NCBI GenBank assembly: GCA_016933515.1
Contig: JAFGAV010000044.1
Coordinates: forward strand, 1 to 46,200
Length of the DNA stretch: 46,200 bases
Direction: 5' to 3'
Source: Candidatus Aminicenantota bacterium
GTDB taxonomy: Bacteria > Acidobacteriota > Aminicenantia > Aminicenantales > JAFGAV01
The position numbers and the translations under genes were made by a program. Below, one piece after another: positions 7,538 through 16,670 of the stretch. Within the stretch, counting starts at the first letter, position 1; every line of letters starts with the position of its first letter. The notes below the pieces were generated by a model. It worked only from the letters and a program-made list of their open reading frames with translations, had not been told where the DNA came from and did not search any database.

Positions 7538-9853
7538 GTGTCCTGGACGGTGGGGAGCGGACTCTTGGGTCTGGTCATTGAATTCGCCCTCAAAAGCGCG
7601 GCCGTCCTGTCCCTGGCGCTTCTGGCCGCGGCTTTTCTCCGCGGGCGGTCCGCATCCCTGAGGCATTTCATTCTTTCCTTCTCCCTCATCGGTCTCCTCC
7701 TCATTCCCGTTCTTTCCTTCCTGTTTCCGGGCTGGGAGACGCCCTTCCTCCCCTCCCGGCCGGCCGGAATATCCCTGATACCCGCTCAAGGAGAAGAACG
7801 TCTCCTCCTCGAAGAAAGCTCTTTCGGTCCGGTAAACGTCCTGAGCCAAATCTCCCCCGCCGGGTCCGCCTCGACGCTTGCCGGGAACGACGCGGCACTC
7901 CGGCCCGGCGCCGCCGAAAGCTTCGCCGCCGGCCGCCTCACGGGATTCCTGCTTCTGGCCGCGTGGACGGCCGGGCTGCTCCTCATCCTGCTGAGAATGG
8001 GTTTCGGCCTCCGGGAAGCCTCGCGGCTGACAAGGGAAGGAAAATCCCTCGATGACTCCGCCTGGCGGATGCTTCTCGAACGATTCCTGTCCCTCATCAG
8101 GCTGGGGAGACGGGTTGTGCTGAAGAGCCATCCCCGGGTCGCCGTGCCCCTCACGTGGGGATGGAGGAAGCCCGTCATCCTCATGCCCGAGGAAGCCCGG
8201 TCATGGGAGGAGCGCCGGCGCTCCACCGCGCTTCTTCACGAGCTGTCCCACGTGAAAAGAGCCGATTTTCTGGTGATGATCCTCGTCCGCCTCAGCCTGG
8301 CCCTCTTCTGGTTCAATCCCCTGACGTGGATCGTTCTGGGGAAGATGAAAAAGGAGCAGGAGAAAGCCTGCGACGAATGGGTTCTCCGGTCCGGCGTCAA
8401 GCCCTCCGCCTACGCCGCCCATCTCCTGTCCTTCCAGAAGCGCCGGGGAGGCTTGCTCGGCCCTTCGATCGCGCTCCTGGGCCTTTTCGAAAAATCCGGG
8501 ATCAACGACAGGCTGTTCGCCATATTGAGACAAAAACTCACTTTCAAGGAGGTCACCATGAAAGCCAAAATGATGATGTCCCTGGCGGTCGTTCTGGCCG
8601 TCATCTTCGTCGGCACGGCCCGGCCGTCCGCGGCCCGGACGGAGACCGGCGGCGATGCCGTCCTCCTCGCGGAGGCGATGCCCGGCTCCGGCCCGGCCCC
8701 CGCGGCCGCCGCCCAGGAGAAACAGGCAGTCAAGGAAGACGAAAAACCCGCCAAGAAGAAGGCCGAAAAAACGGTTGTCGTGACGACCGGAGGCGACCAA
8801 TCCGACGCGGTCGAACTTGTCGTCACCGAAGGCGAGACAGAGAACAGGATGACCCTCGATTCGCCCGTGATCTTAAAGAAGATCAACGAGCCGGAGCGCT
8901 CGCTCGTCGTCCTCTCCGAGGGTAAGGAAGTGCTGACCGTCAAAGGAGATGTCCGCCTTGAAGTGAAGGCCCCCTCGACGACGGTTGAGGGGAAAACGAT
9001 CGTGCTCGAGGGCGGCAGGCCGCTCTTCCTGGTCACGGAAAAGGACAAGGGTAAAAAGAAGCGCGAGATTCGCGTCGTCACCGAGCCTCATGTGAAGATC
9101 ATCAGGGAAGGCGACACGGACGTGGACATCTTTGTCCTGGACAAAGCGGGCAAGGCCAAGTCCCTGGCCTTGTCCAAGGCCCTCAGGCTTCCCCACTCCT
9201 TTAATCTGGAGTTCAACGAATCTCAGGTCCGCGAAATGCTCGAACAAGTCCGGGAAAGCCTCGAGGCGATCGATTGGAAAGACATGGGTCTCCGGGAAGT
9301 CCTGGAAAAATACCGTTCCGCGCTGGCGGCCGTTGAAGAACCCCAGCTGCAGAAAAAACTCCAGGACGTCTTCGAGAACCTCGAGTCCGATCTGGCCGTC
9401 AAGATCGACATCCAGGAAAAAACCCTCGCCAAGCTGGAGGAATCCCTCAAAAAGCTGTCTGAAAAACTCAAGGCCGAAGAACGCCTGCCTCAAGCCTACG
9501 CCATCGCGAAAAAAAACAGCGAAGGTTCGACGGATGAAGGCTTGAAAGAGATCCGGGAGATCACGGTCACCACGATCACGGACGAGAGCGGCACGGGCAT
9601 GACCGCCTCCGTGGTCAAGGTCGGTTTGAAGGACGCCGAACGCAAGGCTTTCGACCAGGCCGTCGAGAACATGAGGGGCCGTCTGCCCGAGGGATTCACT
9701 CTCGAGTCGAAATTCGACGACAAGACGGGAACAGCCGTGGCCAAGATCAAGGGGCCGACGACCGAAAAGAAGAAAATCGAGAACCTTCTACAAGAATTCC
9801 TGAAGATACTCGGCGAAGAAGAGCCGCCGATCGCTGTTTTAAAAAAATCGTAA
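7538..9853 (+). CDS. M56-family (BlaR1-like) membrane metalloprotease with novel sensor domain
   Basis: 771 residues, GTG start two bases after the repressor gene. Transmembrane helices are seen near residues 5-32, 38-60, 135-158 and 246-266, with another at about 343-360. The zinc motif H-E-L-S-H (His234, Glu235, His238) lies just before the fourth helix, and E-x-x-x-A-C-D-E about 45 residues later gives the third ligand, as in M56 peptidases. Family role: signal-dependent cleavage leading to repressor loss. The extracytoplasmic part (about 370-771) is not a penicillin-binding domain: it lacks S-x-x-K and is a highly charged, Lys/Glu-rich region with β-strand repeats (about 400-530), a coiled-coil-like stretch (about 565-660) and a mixed C-terminus. 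The signal is therefore unknown. A strong internal ribosome-binding site precedes Met341. Confidence 0.85.
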   Translation: MSWTVGSGLLGLVIEFALKSAAVLSLALLAAAFLRGRSASLRHFILSFSLIGLLLIPVLSFLFPGWETPFLPSRPAGISLIPAQGEERLLLEESSFGPVNVLSQISPAGSASTLAGNDAALRPGAAESFAAGRLTGFLLLAAWTAGLLLILLRMGFGLREASRLTREGKSLDDSAWRMLLERFLSLIRLGRRVVLKSHPRVAVPLTWGWRKPVILMPEEARSWEERRRSTALLHELSHVKRADFLVMILVRLSLALFWFNPLTWIVLGKMKKEQEKACDEWVLRSGVKPSAYAAHLLSFQKRRGGLLGPSIALLGLFEKSGINDRLFAILRQKLTFKEVTMKAKMMMSLAVVLAVIFVGTARPSAARTETGGDAVLLAEAMPGSGPAPAAAAQEKQAVKEDEKPAKKKAEKTVVVTTGGDQSDAVELVVTEGETENRMTLDSPVILKKINEPERSLVVLSEGKEVLTVKGDVRLEVKAPSTTVEGKTIVLEGGRPLFLVTEKDKGKKKREIRVVTEPHVKIIREGDTDVDIFVLDKAGKAKSLALSKALRLPHSFNLEFNESQVREMLEQVRESLEAIDWKDMGLREVLEKYRSALAAVEEPQLQKKLQDVFENLESDLAVKIDIQEKTLAKLEESLKKLSEKLKAEERLPQAYAIAKKNSEGSTDEGLKEIREITVTTITDESGTGMTASVVKVGLKDAERKAFDQAVENMRGRLPEGFTLESKFDDKTGTAVAKIKGPTTEKKKIENLLQEFLKILGEEEPPIAVLKKS
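8546..8560 (+). promoter_or_regulatory. Strong internal Shine-Dalgarno and ATG inside the M56 protease gene
   Basis: AAGGAGGT (8546-8553) is followed after four bases by an in-frame ATG at 8558 (Met341). Translation from here would begin MKAKMMMSLAVVLAVIFVG, which looks like a signal peptide, giving a free-standing 431-residue copy of the sensor domain. The same helix would be the last membrane segment of the full protein. Confidence 0.4.
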
Positions 9854-9956
9854 GCCCGGCCGGCCGAAAAAAAATCCGCCGTGTCGCTTTTGTGTGTCTT
9901 CGTGCGAGGGGGCGCCGGATCCGGTCATTGGCGCCTCCTTCACCGGCATGCCCAGG

Positions 9957-10625
9957 CTATTTCGGCGGACTCGGCGGCAGCTGCCCGGCGATATCCGCGC
10001 AGGTCGTCACATGGGCGAATCCGAAGGCAAGATTCAGCAGGCTCGCCAGGTGCATGTCCTCGCTGACCGCCCCGGTTCCATCCGCCGGGAAGAAAACGCG
10101 GTAGTCGCGGTAATAGGCGTCCCGGGCCGTGGATTCGCAGCACAGGTTGGTCATGATCCCGGCGACGACGAGATCCTCTATTTTCAGGCAGCGGAGCACG
10201 GTCTCCAGATCCGTGTTGTAGAAGGCCGAGTAACGGTGCTTGAGGATTTCTTTCTCGCCCGGCAGCGGGGCCAGCTCGGGATGGACTTCGCTCTCCGGGC
10301 TGCCCTCCAGGCACTTGCCCTTCCACCACCAGCCCATGATCCCTAAGTCGAGGCCGCCGGGATGGTGGACGTGCCGGGTGAAGACGACGGGACGGTTCGC
10401 CCGGCGGAAAGTGTCCATGAGGCGCTTCACGCCGGGGAGGATCGCCGCTGCGCCGCAGGTGAAGGTGGGGGACGCCTCGTCGAGGAAAAACCGCTGCATG
10501 TCCACCACGAGAAGGGCCGACGCCTCCGGGTTCAACCGCATGGCGTGCTGATTGTAAGGACGGATCCGTTCCAGCCAGGAACGGGCCTTGGATTCGATAT
10601 CGGCCGCCGTCACGTAAGGTTTCAT
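9957..10625 (-). CDS. Isochorismatase-family cysteine hydrolase
   Basis: About 222 residues from the ATG at 10625, chosen over the GTG at 10643 because AAGGAGG lies 5 bases upstream. Triad residues can be placed: Asp42 in L-L-V-V-D-M-Q, Lys129 in E-I-L-K-H-R-Y-S-A-F, and Cys162 in G-I-M-T-N-L-C-C-E-S-T-A-R-D-A. The last motif is diagnostic of the family, whose members hydrolyse amides or vinyl ethers (nicotinamide, ureidoacrylate, biuret, isochorismate). The substrate cannot be assigned; no pathway genes surround it. It converges with the M56 protease gene and seems to be a single-gene unit. Confidence 0.85.
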   Translation of the reverse strand: MKPYVTAADIESKARSWLERIRPYNQHAMRLNPEASALLVVDMQRFFLDEASPTFTCGAAAILPGVKRLMDTFRRANRPVVFTRHVHHPGGLDLGIMGWWWKGKCLEGSPESEVHPELAPLPGEKEILKHRYSAFYNTDLETVLRCLKIEDLVVAGIMTNLCCESTARDAYYRDYRVFFPADGTGAVSEDMHLASLLNLAFGFAHVTTCADIAGQLPPSPPK

Positions 10626-10734
10626 GAAGTCCTCCTTGGGCACTGTTTCCCTTCCGCTGAACGTCTTTTCCGCCGGACAGCCCCGCCCCCTCTGCCGGAA
10701 ATGTCGGCCGGCGAACGAGAGAAACGCCGAACCG

Positions 10735-11499
10735 CTAGAACCTCAATAGAAATCCCGCCAGGATCGTCCAGGCGTCGATTCGGGATTCGCGGATGTCATA
10801 AACCAGGAGGCCCTCCTCGCGCCGTATTCCTCCCTCGAGGAGAAATTCCGCCCGGCCCCCCTTGAGATAGCGGCCGCGGACGTCGATCATCCCCTCCATG
10901 ATTTTCCGGCCCTCCAACCCTTGAACCCTCAAAACGACGATCATGACTCCCGCGCCCGCCCCATAGACGCCGTAGGAATCGCTGAGGTTTTCCGTCCGGA
11001 ATTGATCCCAGGCGTCGCCGTTGTCGTCGGCCGAAGTCTCGGTCCGGATGATCCCGAACCCGACCAGCCCTTCGACATAGGGCTGCAAGACGCCCCTCCC
11101 GAGGCGCCAACGGAGCGAAAGGAGGCCGTTAAGCATGCTGTTCGTCGTCGTCATGTCGATCCAGAAATCGGCGTTGCGCGAGCTGAAATAGTCCTCATAG
11201 CGTTCGATGCCGTAAATGTTGAATCCGAAGGAAAGGCCGACGTCGAAATGAGACGCGCGGACGGGTGCGTAGTGGAATTCCAGATGGAATCCTCCGAAAC
11301 CGCCGGCCAAATGGTTCCTGAATTCGCCGAGAGCCGTTCCGCCCTGGCCGTGCAGGCCGAAGAAGAATCTTCCCTGGCCTGCGGCCCGCTGGCTTCCAGC
11401 GCCGAAGAACATGCCGGCGGCCAAGAGGACGATGATGGCCGAAAATCCGATGCCGGCTCCTCTTTGGGATTTATTATCTCGAACGGTCACGGTTTTCAT
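10735..11499 (-). CDS. Outer-membrane β-barrel-like protein, function unknown
   Basis: 254 residues. A long N-terminus with a hydrophobic stretch (about residues 17-37) ending near AAGQG is a plausible signal peptide. Alternating strands follow, such as GFHLEFHYAPVR, FDVGLSFGFNIYGI and GVLQPYVEGLVGFGII, and the protein ends TILAGFLLRF, with a terminal phenylalanine typical of barrels. No family was recognised. A GA-rich ribosome-binding region (GAGAGGAG) directly precedes the ATG. Neighbours do not suggest a role. Confidence 0.65.
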   Translation of the reverse strand: MKTVTVRDNKSQRGAGIGFSAIIVLLAAGMFFGAGSQRAAGQGRFFFGLHGQGGTALGEFRNHLAGGFGGFHLEFHYAPVRASHFDVGLSFGFNIYGIERYEDYFSSRNADFWIDMTTTNSMLNGLLSLRWRLGRGVLQPYVEGLVGFGIIRTETSADDNGDAWDQFRTENLSDSYGVYGAGAGVMIVVLRVQGLEGRKIMEGMIDVRGRYLKGGRAEFLLEGGIRREEGLLVYDIRESRIDAWTILAGFLLRF

Positions 11500-11568
11500 G
11501 CTCCTCTCCCTCTCTATTATTCAACAATCCCGCGCCACCGGCTAGAGCCGAGGCCTTCGCCGCAAGCC

Positions 11569-12366
11569 TCATCGGCTCCGCAGCTCATCGCGGAGCACCT
11601 CGTAAAACCGGCTTCCCGCCCGGCGCTCAAGCCACGGCGTGTGGCCGCAATCCTTGAGCAGATGGAAACGGAAGTCCTTGACGACGCGCGACAGGGGCGC
11701 TTCGACCCCTTCGCGGGGATGGGGATCATAATCCCCGTGTATGGCCGCGACCGGACAGGAGATCCGCTTTCCGAACTCTAAAAGCTTGCCGTTTCTCCTC
11801 AGTTCGGAGGCCTCCCGCCACGCCCCCAGAAAGACCTCTCCCCGCGGGCCGATCCGATCGGATTTTCTTATCACGCTCGTGTCACGATCGAACGCATCTG
11901 TTTGGGACGCCAGTTTTTCCAGCCGTGCAAACACCGCGAGCTTGTCCGCGACATCTGGCAGGCTCAGGGCCTTTTCCAGAAAGGCGAGCTCGGCTTTTTC
12001 GTCCGTGTCCAGGCGGGCCAGTCTCGCCGCCTGGAGCTTCTCGACGTACGCCTCCTCGAAAGGGCCGCTCCCGACGAGGATGAGTTTCCCGACCAGCGAG
12101 GGATGGCGGGCCGCAAGGAGCCACCCCAGCCAGGCGCCCCAGGAATGGCCGATGACATTCATGGGCGGCGCCCCCCGGCCTTCGAGGGCCGCCCTCAATT
12201 CCTCCACCTGCCCGTCGAGCCAGACGGCTGTCTGAATGGGCTCCAAAACGCCCCATTCGGGCGCCAGCTCGCGGGCCACGGGAGCCATCGCTCCGCCCGC
12301 TCCCGGACCGCCGTGAACGACCACCGTCGCGTAGGGCTCTTTTCCGTATGTGCGCCAGAAATTCAA
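11569..12366 (-). CDS. α/β-hydrolase, proline iminopeptidase-like
   Basis: 265 residues from a TTG at 12366 with GGAGGA six bases upstream; a GTG at 12396 would add ten residues but has no ribosome-binding site. The oxyanion-hole motif H-G-G-P-G is followed by nucleophile elbow G-H-S-W-G, acid Asp in H-G-D-Y-D-P-H-P and His in D-C-G-H-T-P-W-L-E, giving a complete catalytic triad. HGGPG plus GHSWG is typical of prolyl iminopeptidases and related S33 hydrolases; the lid (about residues 115-200) is helical. Peptide, ester or lactone substrates are all possible. Cytosolic: no signal peptide. Confidence 0.82.
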   Translation of the reverse strand: MNFWRTYGKEPYATVVVHGGPGAGGAMAPVARELAPEWGVLEPIQTAVWLDGQVEELRAALEGRGAPPMNVIGHSWGAWLGWLLAARHPSLVGKLILVGSGPFEEAYVEKLQAARLARLDTDEKAELAFLEKALSLPDVADKLAVFARLEKLASQTDAFDRDTSVIRKSDRIGPRGEVFLGAWREASELRRNGKLLEFGKRISCPVAAIHGDYDPHPREGVEAPLSRVVKDFRFHLLKDCGHTPWLERRAGSRFYEVLRDELRSR

Positions 12367-12606
12367 GCCGGCTCCTCCGACATCGGATGCTATCACGGAT
12401 TTCGAACGAGCCGGACGGGCAGGGAATCGCCCTTCGGGAAAAGGCTCCGCGCATCAAGCGGCGGAATGCCCCCCCCGCCCAGACAGCGACGCGAAGCACG
12501 CCTCCGAGGCCGGAATGTTTTGGCTTTTTGGCGAAACGACGGAAGGAAAGCCGCCCCACAGGCGGGGCCGACCTCTCAGGCGGCGGGTTTGGCCCCCTTT
12601 ATCGCG

Positions 12607-12777
12607 CTAGAGGCCCTTGATGAACGTGCCCAGAAGCAGGAGGACGAGTCCTGCGACCACCAGCCAGACGCTGATGGCGGTCAGAACGGGAATCGTCACG
12701 AACCAAGCGAAAACTCCGACCGCACCGAGAATGAGAGAGATCCACCAGGTGATGGCTTTGGGTTGATTGGGTCTCAT
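12607..12777 (-). CDS. Small two-helix membrane protein
   Basis: 56 residues from the ATG at 12777, chosen because AAGGAGAT lies 7 bases upstream; the frame stays open to an ATG at 12810. Two hydrophobic segments, ITWWISLILGAVGVFAWFV and a leucine/valine-rich second one ending LLLLGTF, are joined by a short turn. The N-terminus is polar (MRPNQPKA) and the C-terminus ends with one lysine. No domain family was recognised. It stands alone. A TTGACA on the minus strand (12901-12906) might belong to its promoter, but the -10 is unclear. Confidence 0.6.
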   Translation of the reverse strand: MRPNQPKAITWWISLILGAVGVFAWFVTIPVLTAISVWLVVAGLVLLLLGTFIKGL

Positions 12778-13034
12778 GGCTGTCATCTCCTTTTCCTTAT
12801 TCGATATCAAGAGCCTCTCCCGGCCCCTGGTCTGACGACCCGCAGAGGAGGGAGACTCTCTTTTCCAGCCTCGGAGCCGTTATCAATGTCTAGGAATCAT
12901 TGTCAAATGATAAAAGCGAATCGTTATTAAGAGTGCATCCATCCCTTAACCTTCTTGTCTACCAGATACCATACCCTTGTCAATATTGCAAGCCGAAATC
13001 TCCCGATCAGCTTAATGAGCATCCCGTCGCTCTA

Positions 13035-14087
13035 TCAGCGGTACCGTCGCAAGTGCCTGAGGACGAAATTGAGGACGACCCGCGGGCGCAGGGAAAACAG
13101 ATGATCGAGCTCGACAAGGCAGGGGGCGTAGCAGCGGAGGCAGTCGTGGTCGCGCAGGCTCCGCCAGGCCGCGGCGAAACCGTCGGCGACCACGTTTCCG
13201 CCTTTGATCTGACCGATGGTGTTCATGCACGGCGTGACGCTCCCGTCCGAAAGAATCGTCAGGTAACAGCGGCCCGCCCGGCAGCGGGGCGCGGATCGCA
13301 AGAGCGGCGCATTGGTCGCGAAGTCGCTTTTCTCGTAGCGGTCCCGCGAATAATCGTCCCACCGGGCCGCGAATCTGTACGTGGCCTCGGAAAAGAGAAT
13401 CCGCGGATTCCTTTTCGCCAGCTCGGCCAATCTGAGAAGCAGCCTCCGGATGTCCCCGTCGCTCTCCTTGACGCTCGCCGCGTCCCTCCATAGAGCGGGC
13501 GTCCCGGAACGCATGACGTTGAGAGTGACGGACAGGTCGTTCCGGTCGACGAATTCGAGAAGGCCGTCGAGCTCCGGCGCCGTCCTCCCGGAGAGCACGG
13601 AGTTGATCTTGACCGGAATGCCGCTCCGGCGCGCGGCCTCGATGCTCTTTTTGACCGCCTCGAACGATCCCCGGCCGCGCACCTCGTCATTGGCCGGCCC
13701 GGCGGCGTCGAGGCTGAGGACGAGCGTGCTGAGTCCGCGCAGCTCCCCGATGCGCTCCGGCACGAGCAGTCCGTTCGATGTGAGCGCGCACGACAGGCCG
13801 CGCCGACGCACATGGCCGATGATTTCCGCGAGATCCTCGCGCAGCAGCGGCTCCCCGCCGAGGATGCTGACGCGGCGGCAGCCGTGGGCCGCGAGAGCAT
13901 CGATCACGCCCTTCCACTCGTCCGTCGTGAGCTCGGACTCCGGCGGCATCATCCCGGGAAAATTGCAATAGACGCATCTCAAGTTGCATCGGAAGGTGGG
14001 GTAAATGGAGGCGAAAACCGGGACCGGCCGGCGCCGCGCGAGCGAGCGGACCATCCGGCCCGCGTAAGCAACCGGCAGCGGGCTCAC
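13035..14087 (-). CDS. Radical SAM protein with SPASM-like C-terminal cysteines
   Basis: 350 residues from GTG at 14087, which overlaps the stop of the upstream gene as GTGA and has GAGG upstream; longer in-frame starts (14111, 14171) would lie inside the neighbour. The radical SAM motif C-N-L-R-C-V-Y-C binds the [4Fe-4S] cluster and S-adenosylmethionine. G-G-E-P-L-L is the family's GGE motif, and V-L-S-L-D-A-A-G is the usual strand. The C-terminus carries C-x4-C, then PC, then C-x2-C-x3-C (CLRCYAPC), an arrangement like SPASM/twitch auxiliary cluster domains used on peptides and sugars. The substrate is unknown. Tight coupling with the toroid gene suggests a shared pathway. Confidence 0.88.
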   Translation of the reverse strand: MSPLPVAYAGRMVRSLARRRPVPVFASIYPTFRCNLRCVYCNFPGMMPPESELTTDEWKGVIDALAAHGCRRVSILGGEPLLREDLAEIIGHVRRRGLSCALTSNGLLVPERIGELRGLSTLVLSLDAAGPANDEVRGRGSFEAVKKSIEAARRSGIPVKINSVLSGRTAPELDGLLEFVDRNDLSVTLNVMRSGTPALWRDAASVKESDGDIRRLLLRLAELAKRNPRILFSEATYRFAARWDDYSRDRYEKSDFATNAPLLRSAPRCRAGRCYLTILSDGSVTPCMNTIGQIKGGNVVADGFAAAWRSLRDHDCLRCYAPCLVELDHLFSLRPRVVLNFVLRHLRRYR

Positions 14088-15049
14088 TTCAGCCTCATGA
14101 GAATCCGCCATGCCAGGAGGGTCAGCCAGCGCGACGGCTCTTTTTTCTGGCCGAACTCCCAGTCTTTCCAAGCCGCCCAGACGGACTCGAGCGTGAACCG
14201 ACCCTCCCGGTCGGCTTTTTCCTTCAAAATTCCGGCCATGTCGAGCAGGCGCTTGTTTTTTTTGATGTGCGGGAACCGCGTCAGGACGTCGAGCACGTGC
14301 ATGAGGTCATACCAAACAAAGGGAACCTTGAGCTTCCGGAAATCCGTCCCCATATAGAAGATGTATGGATGCGCCGTCCGGCTCGCGGCCCAGAGCGAGA
14401 GGAGCGTCTCCACGCCTTGGCGGCAGGCGGGGCTTTCCCGGAGGGCGGGGATTTCGGACAGCGCCTTGAGCATGGCCAGAGTGGCGAAGGGGCAGGGATC
14501 TTCCTTGCGTCCCGGGCCGCGGAACTTGCCCAGCTCCTTCGAAACGGCGCAAGGCCAGCCGTTTTCGCGAACCAGACCGGCCAGGCAATCCGCGGCGGCC
14601 CGGACGGCGCGATCCTTGGCCAGGCCGAACCCGGCCAGAGCGTATACGGTGAGGGGGGCGTCGCACAGCGCCCAGGCCCATTGCTCCTTGCCCGTTCCGC
14701 CGAAATGGGCGGGAATGACGATCGGCAGCTGGAAAGGGCCCTCGGCCGACCGGTGTTTGAAAATCCGGGCAATGACTTTGTCCAGGCCCGGGTCGCCGGC
14801 CTCGAGCCCGAGGTCGGCCAGAAAAGTCAGCTTGTGAAAAGGCTGGCCGGCGCTCTTGTGGCTGGCGATGACCGTCCCCGGCCAGGACGACAACTCTTTG
14901 ACGAGAGCCTTGACCTTGGGAGCGGCCAGCATGCCCGCCCGGGCGGATTTGACGGCCGGGGCTTTCTCCGACTCCCCCAGAAGGTCGCGCCGTGTCCGAT
15001 AGACGATCCAGGGCTCGCCCTCGAGCAGCCAGGGAACGGGAGGATTCAT
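14084..15049 (-). CDS. Terpenoid-cyclase-like α/α-toroid protein, unknown function
   Basis: 321 residues, no signal peptide. It begins WLLEGEPWIVYRTRRDLLG, a hallmark of a bacterial family of helical repeat proteins related to prenyltransferase/squalene-cyclase α/α toroids; relatives are sometimes mislabelled 'nitrogen fixation protein NifH'. Repeated helical hairpins with small-residue turns (AGFGLAKD, GWPCAVSKE, YMGTDFRKLKVPFVWYDL) fit this fold. There is no DxDD or DDxxD motif, so cyclase activity is unsupported. The gene precedes and overlaps the radical SAM gene by 4 bases, suggesting translational coupling and a joint role. The start has only a weak ribosome-binding site (GAAGAG). Confidence 0.7.
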   Translation of the reverse strand: MNPPVPWLLEGEPWIVYRTRRDLLGESEKAPAVKSARAGMLAAPKVKALVKELSSWPGTVIASHKSAGQPFHKLTFLADLGLEAGDPGLDKVIARIFKHRSAEGPFQLPIVIPAHFGGTGKEQWAWALCDAPLTVYALAGFGLAKDRAVRAAADCLAGLVRENGWPCAVSKELGKFRGPGRKEDPCPFATLAMLKALSEIPALRESPACRQGVETLLSLWAASRTAHPYIFYMGTDFRKLKVPFVWYDLMHVLDVLTRFPHIKKNKRLLDMAGILKEKADREGRFTLESVWAAWKDWEFGQKKEPSRWLTLLAWRILMRLK

Positions 15050-15172
15050 GGCTCTTCAGCCGATGATTATACAACCGAAATCGGGGAAGAAGGGAGAAAT
15101 AAAAAGCCGTTCGACAGAGGGAGGGGAAATCGGTATGATGTTCCTTCGCAAAACGAAAAGGAGGGAATCAAC

Positions 15173-16513
15173 GTGCGCATCTTCAACCGGAATCTTTTCG
15201 TCCTGACCGTTTTTCTGCTTGCCGGAGCGGCGGCGGTCCTTGCGGCGGGCGGCGCGGAGGACATCCTCAATCCCGAGCAGGGCAAGGTCCTCTACGTCTC
15301 CGCTGAGACGGGAAACAACGGCAACCCCGGCACCAAGGACCAGCCGCTCAAGAACATCGACAAGGCCGTCAAGTCCGCCCAGGCGGGCGACACGATCGCC
15401 GTGGCCGAGGGGACGTACCAGGGGACGTTCAACGTCGGGTACATCGAGATCGAAAAACCGCTCAAGCTCTACGGCGGGTTCGCCAAGGACTTCTCCCGGC
15501 GCGACCCGATCAAGCACCCGACCGTGTTCCGCCCCGAGAACGCCGGCGCGGCCAAGGCCCGAAAGGCGATGATCAAGTTCACCGGCCCGATTGACGGCAT
15601 GATCGTCGACGGGTTCGTTTTCGACATGGGCGCGCGCAATTCCTATTCCCCCGCCGAGGGCAAGCCCAAGGGCGTCGAGACGGGCATGCTGCTCCTGCCG
15701 CCCGTCAAGGCGCCGGGCGAGAACGCCACGGTCACCGAGCCCATCCTGTCCATCCCGAGCTCCGCCCCGGCGGGAAGCGTCGTCATCCGCAACAACGTCT
15801 TTCTCAACGGCGCCAATTTCGGCATCCAGGCCGGAATCCGCGGCGGGACGCTTCAAATCCTGAACAACGTCTTCGTCGCCAACCGCATGGCGGCCGTCGA
15901 AGTCTACGGCACGTGCCCGAACAAGGGCGGGCCGAAGGCCCTCTCCCTTTGCGGCCGGGTGGAGATCGCTTACAACACGATCCTCTTCACCTGGAGCCGG
16001 CTCAAGGACTTCCTGGACATGGGCTACGGCGTTCGGGTCATGACCAAGCTCGAATACGACATCCACCACAACATCATCGGCGGCAACATCATGGCCGGCG
16101 TGGACCACACCCGCTTCAACAAGAACGAGTGGGTCAAAGTGGACAACAACGTCTTTTTCGTCAACAAGCGGGCCGACCTTCTCTACAGCCCGGCGAGCAA
16201 CACCACGGTCGACGTCTCCGTCTCCGAGTTCGGGGACCTGGACATCTCAAGCGCCAAGGGCAACAGACAGGAGATCCCCAAGGGCCTTTCCGTGGACAAG
16301 GGCTATCTCGAGGGATACCTCGGGGCGCGCTATTCCGAGCAGGCCGACTTCGACCGCAACTCGCCGGCCAACCAGTGGCGCTCGATCCTGGGGCTCAACC
16401 TCCAGGGCACGCTCACGAGCCGGGTGTCGATGTTCGCCAACCGCTATCCGACGGCCAAGGCCCTGGCCCTGTTCGGGTCGATCGCCGGCGCGGGGGCCCA
16501 GAAGCCGCAATAG
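15173..16513 (+). CDS. Exported right-handed β-helix (pectate-lyase-like) protein
   Basis: 446 residues from GTG at 15173, with AAGGAGG eight bases upstream; the open frame extends far upstream but is antisense to the toroid gene. A signal peptide (about 1-25, ending AAAVLAAGG) precedes V-S-A-E-T-G-N-N-G-N-P-G-T-K-D-Q-P, the DUF1565-type opening of β-helix proteins. This is followed by rungs such as GDTIAVAEGTYQG, VVIRNNVFLNGANFG, LQILNNVFVANRM, VEIAYNTILF and YDIHHNIIGGNIM, whose N-N-V-F and N-I-I turns are typical of parallel β-helices. The fold usually binds or cleaves polysaccharide; no catalytic residue set could be assigned. It seems to stand alone. Confidence 0.78.
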   Translation: MRIFNRNLFVLTVFLLAGAAAVLAAGGAEDILNPEQGKVLYVSAETGNNGNPGTKDQPLKNIDKAVKSAQAGDTIAVAEGTYQGTFNVGYIEIEKPLKLYGGFAKDFSRRDPIKHPTVFRPENAGAAKARKAMIKFTGPIDGMIVDGFVFDMGARNSYSPAEGKPKGVETGMLLLPPVKAPGENATVTEPILSIPSSAPAGSVVIRNNVFLNGANFGIQAGIRGGTLQILNNVFVANRMAAVEVYGTCPNKGGPKALSLCGRVEIAYNTILFTWSRLKDFLDMGYGVRVMTKLEYDIHHNIIGGNIMAGVDHTRFNKNEWVKVDNNVFFVNKRADLLYSPASNTTVDVSVSEFGDLDISSAKGNRQEIPKGLSVDKGYLEGYLGARYSEQADFDRNSPANQWRSILGLNLQGTLTSRVSMFANRYPTAKALALFGSIAGAGAQKPQ

Positions 16514-16670
16514 AGCCTTGAAGCGAAGCAAGCGGCTCTCATTCGGCATGCCTTTCCGGCCTTAAGAGAACGGCTCTTCTGAAGCTCTTCCGGAGCGACA
16601 AGTCCTCCGGAAGCGGAAGGATCGATGCGGTCCGGATCCCGGCGGAGACGACCGCCGGCAAGCGGCGCTT
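16514..16670. other. Convergent intergenic region with hairpins
   Basis: CTTCCGGA (16587-16594) pairs with TCCGGAAG (16606-16613), and AGAGCC can pair with GGCTCT just after the β-helix gene. There is no T-tract, so they are not convincing intrinsic terminators, but they lie where both converging genes would end. Confidence 0.3.

Noticed and set aside
12895..12910. ATCATT/AATGAT small palindrome near the possible promoter of the small membrane protein
   Set aside because: Six-base arms in an A/T-rich patch are expected by chance and the promoter itself is uncertain.
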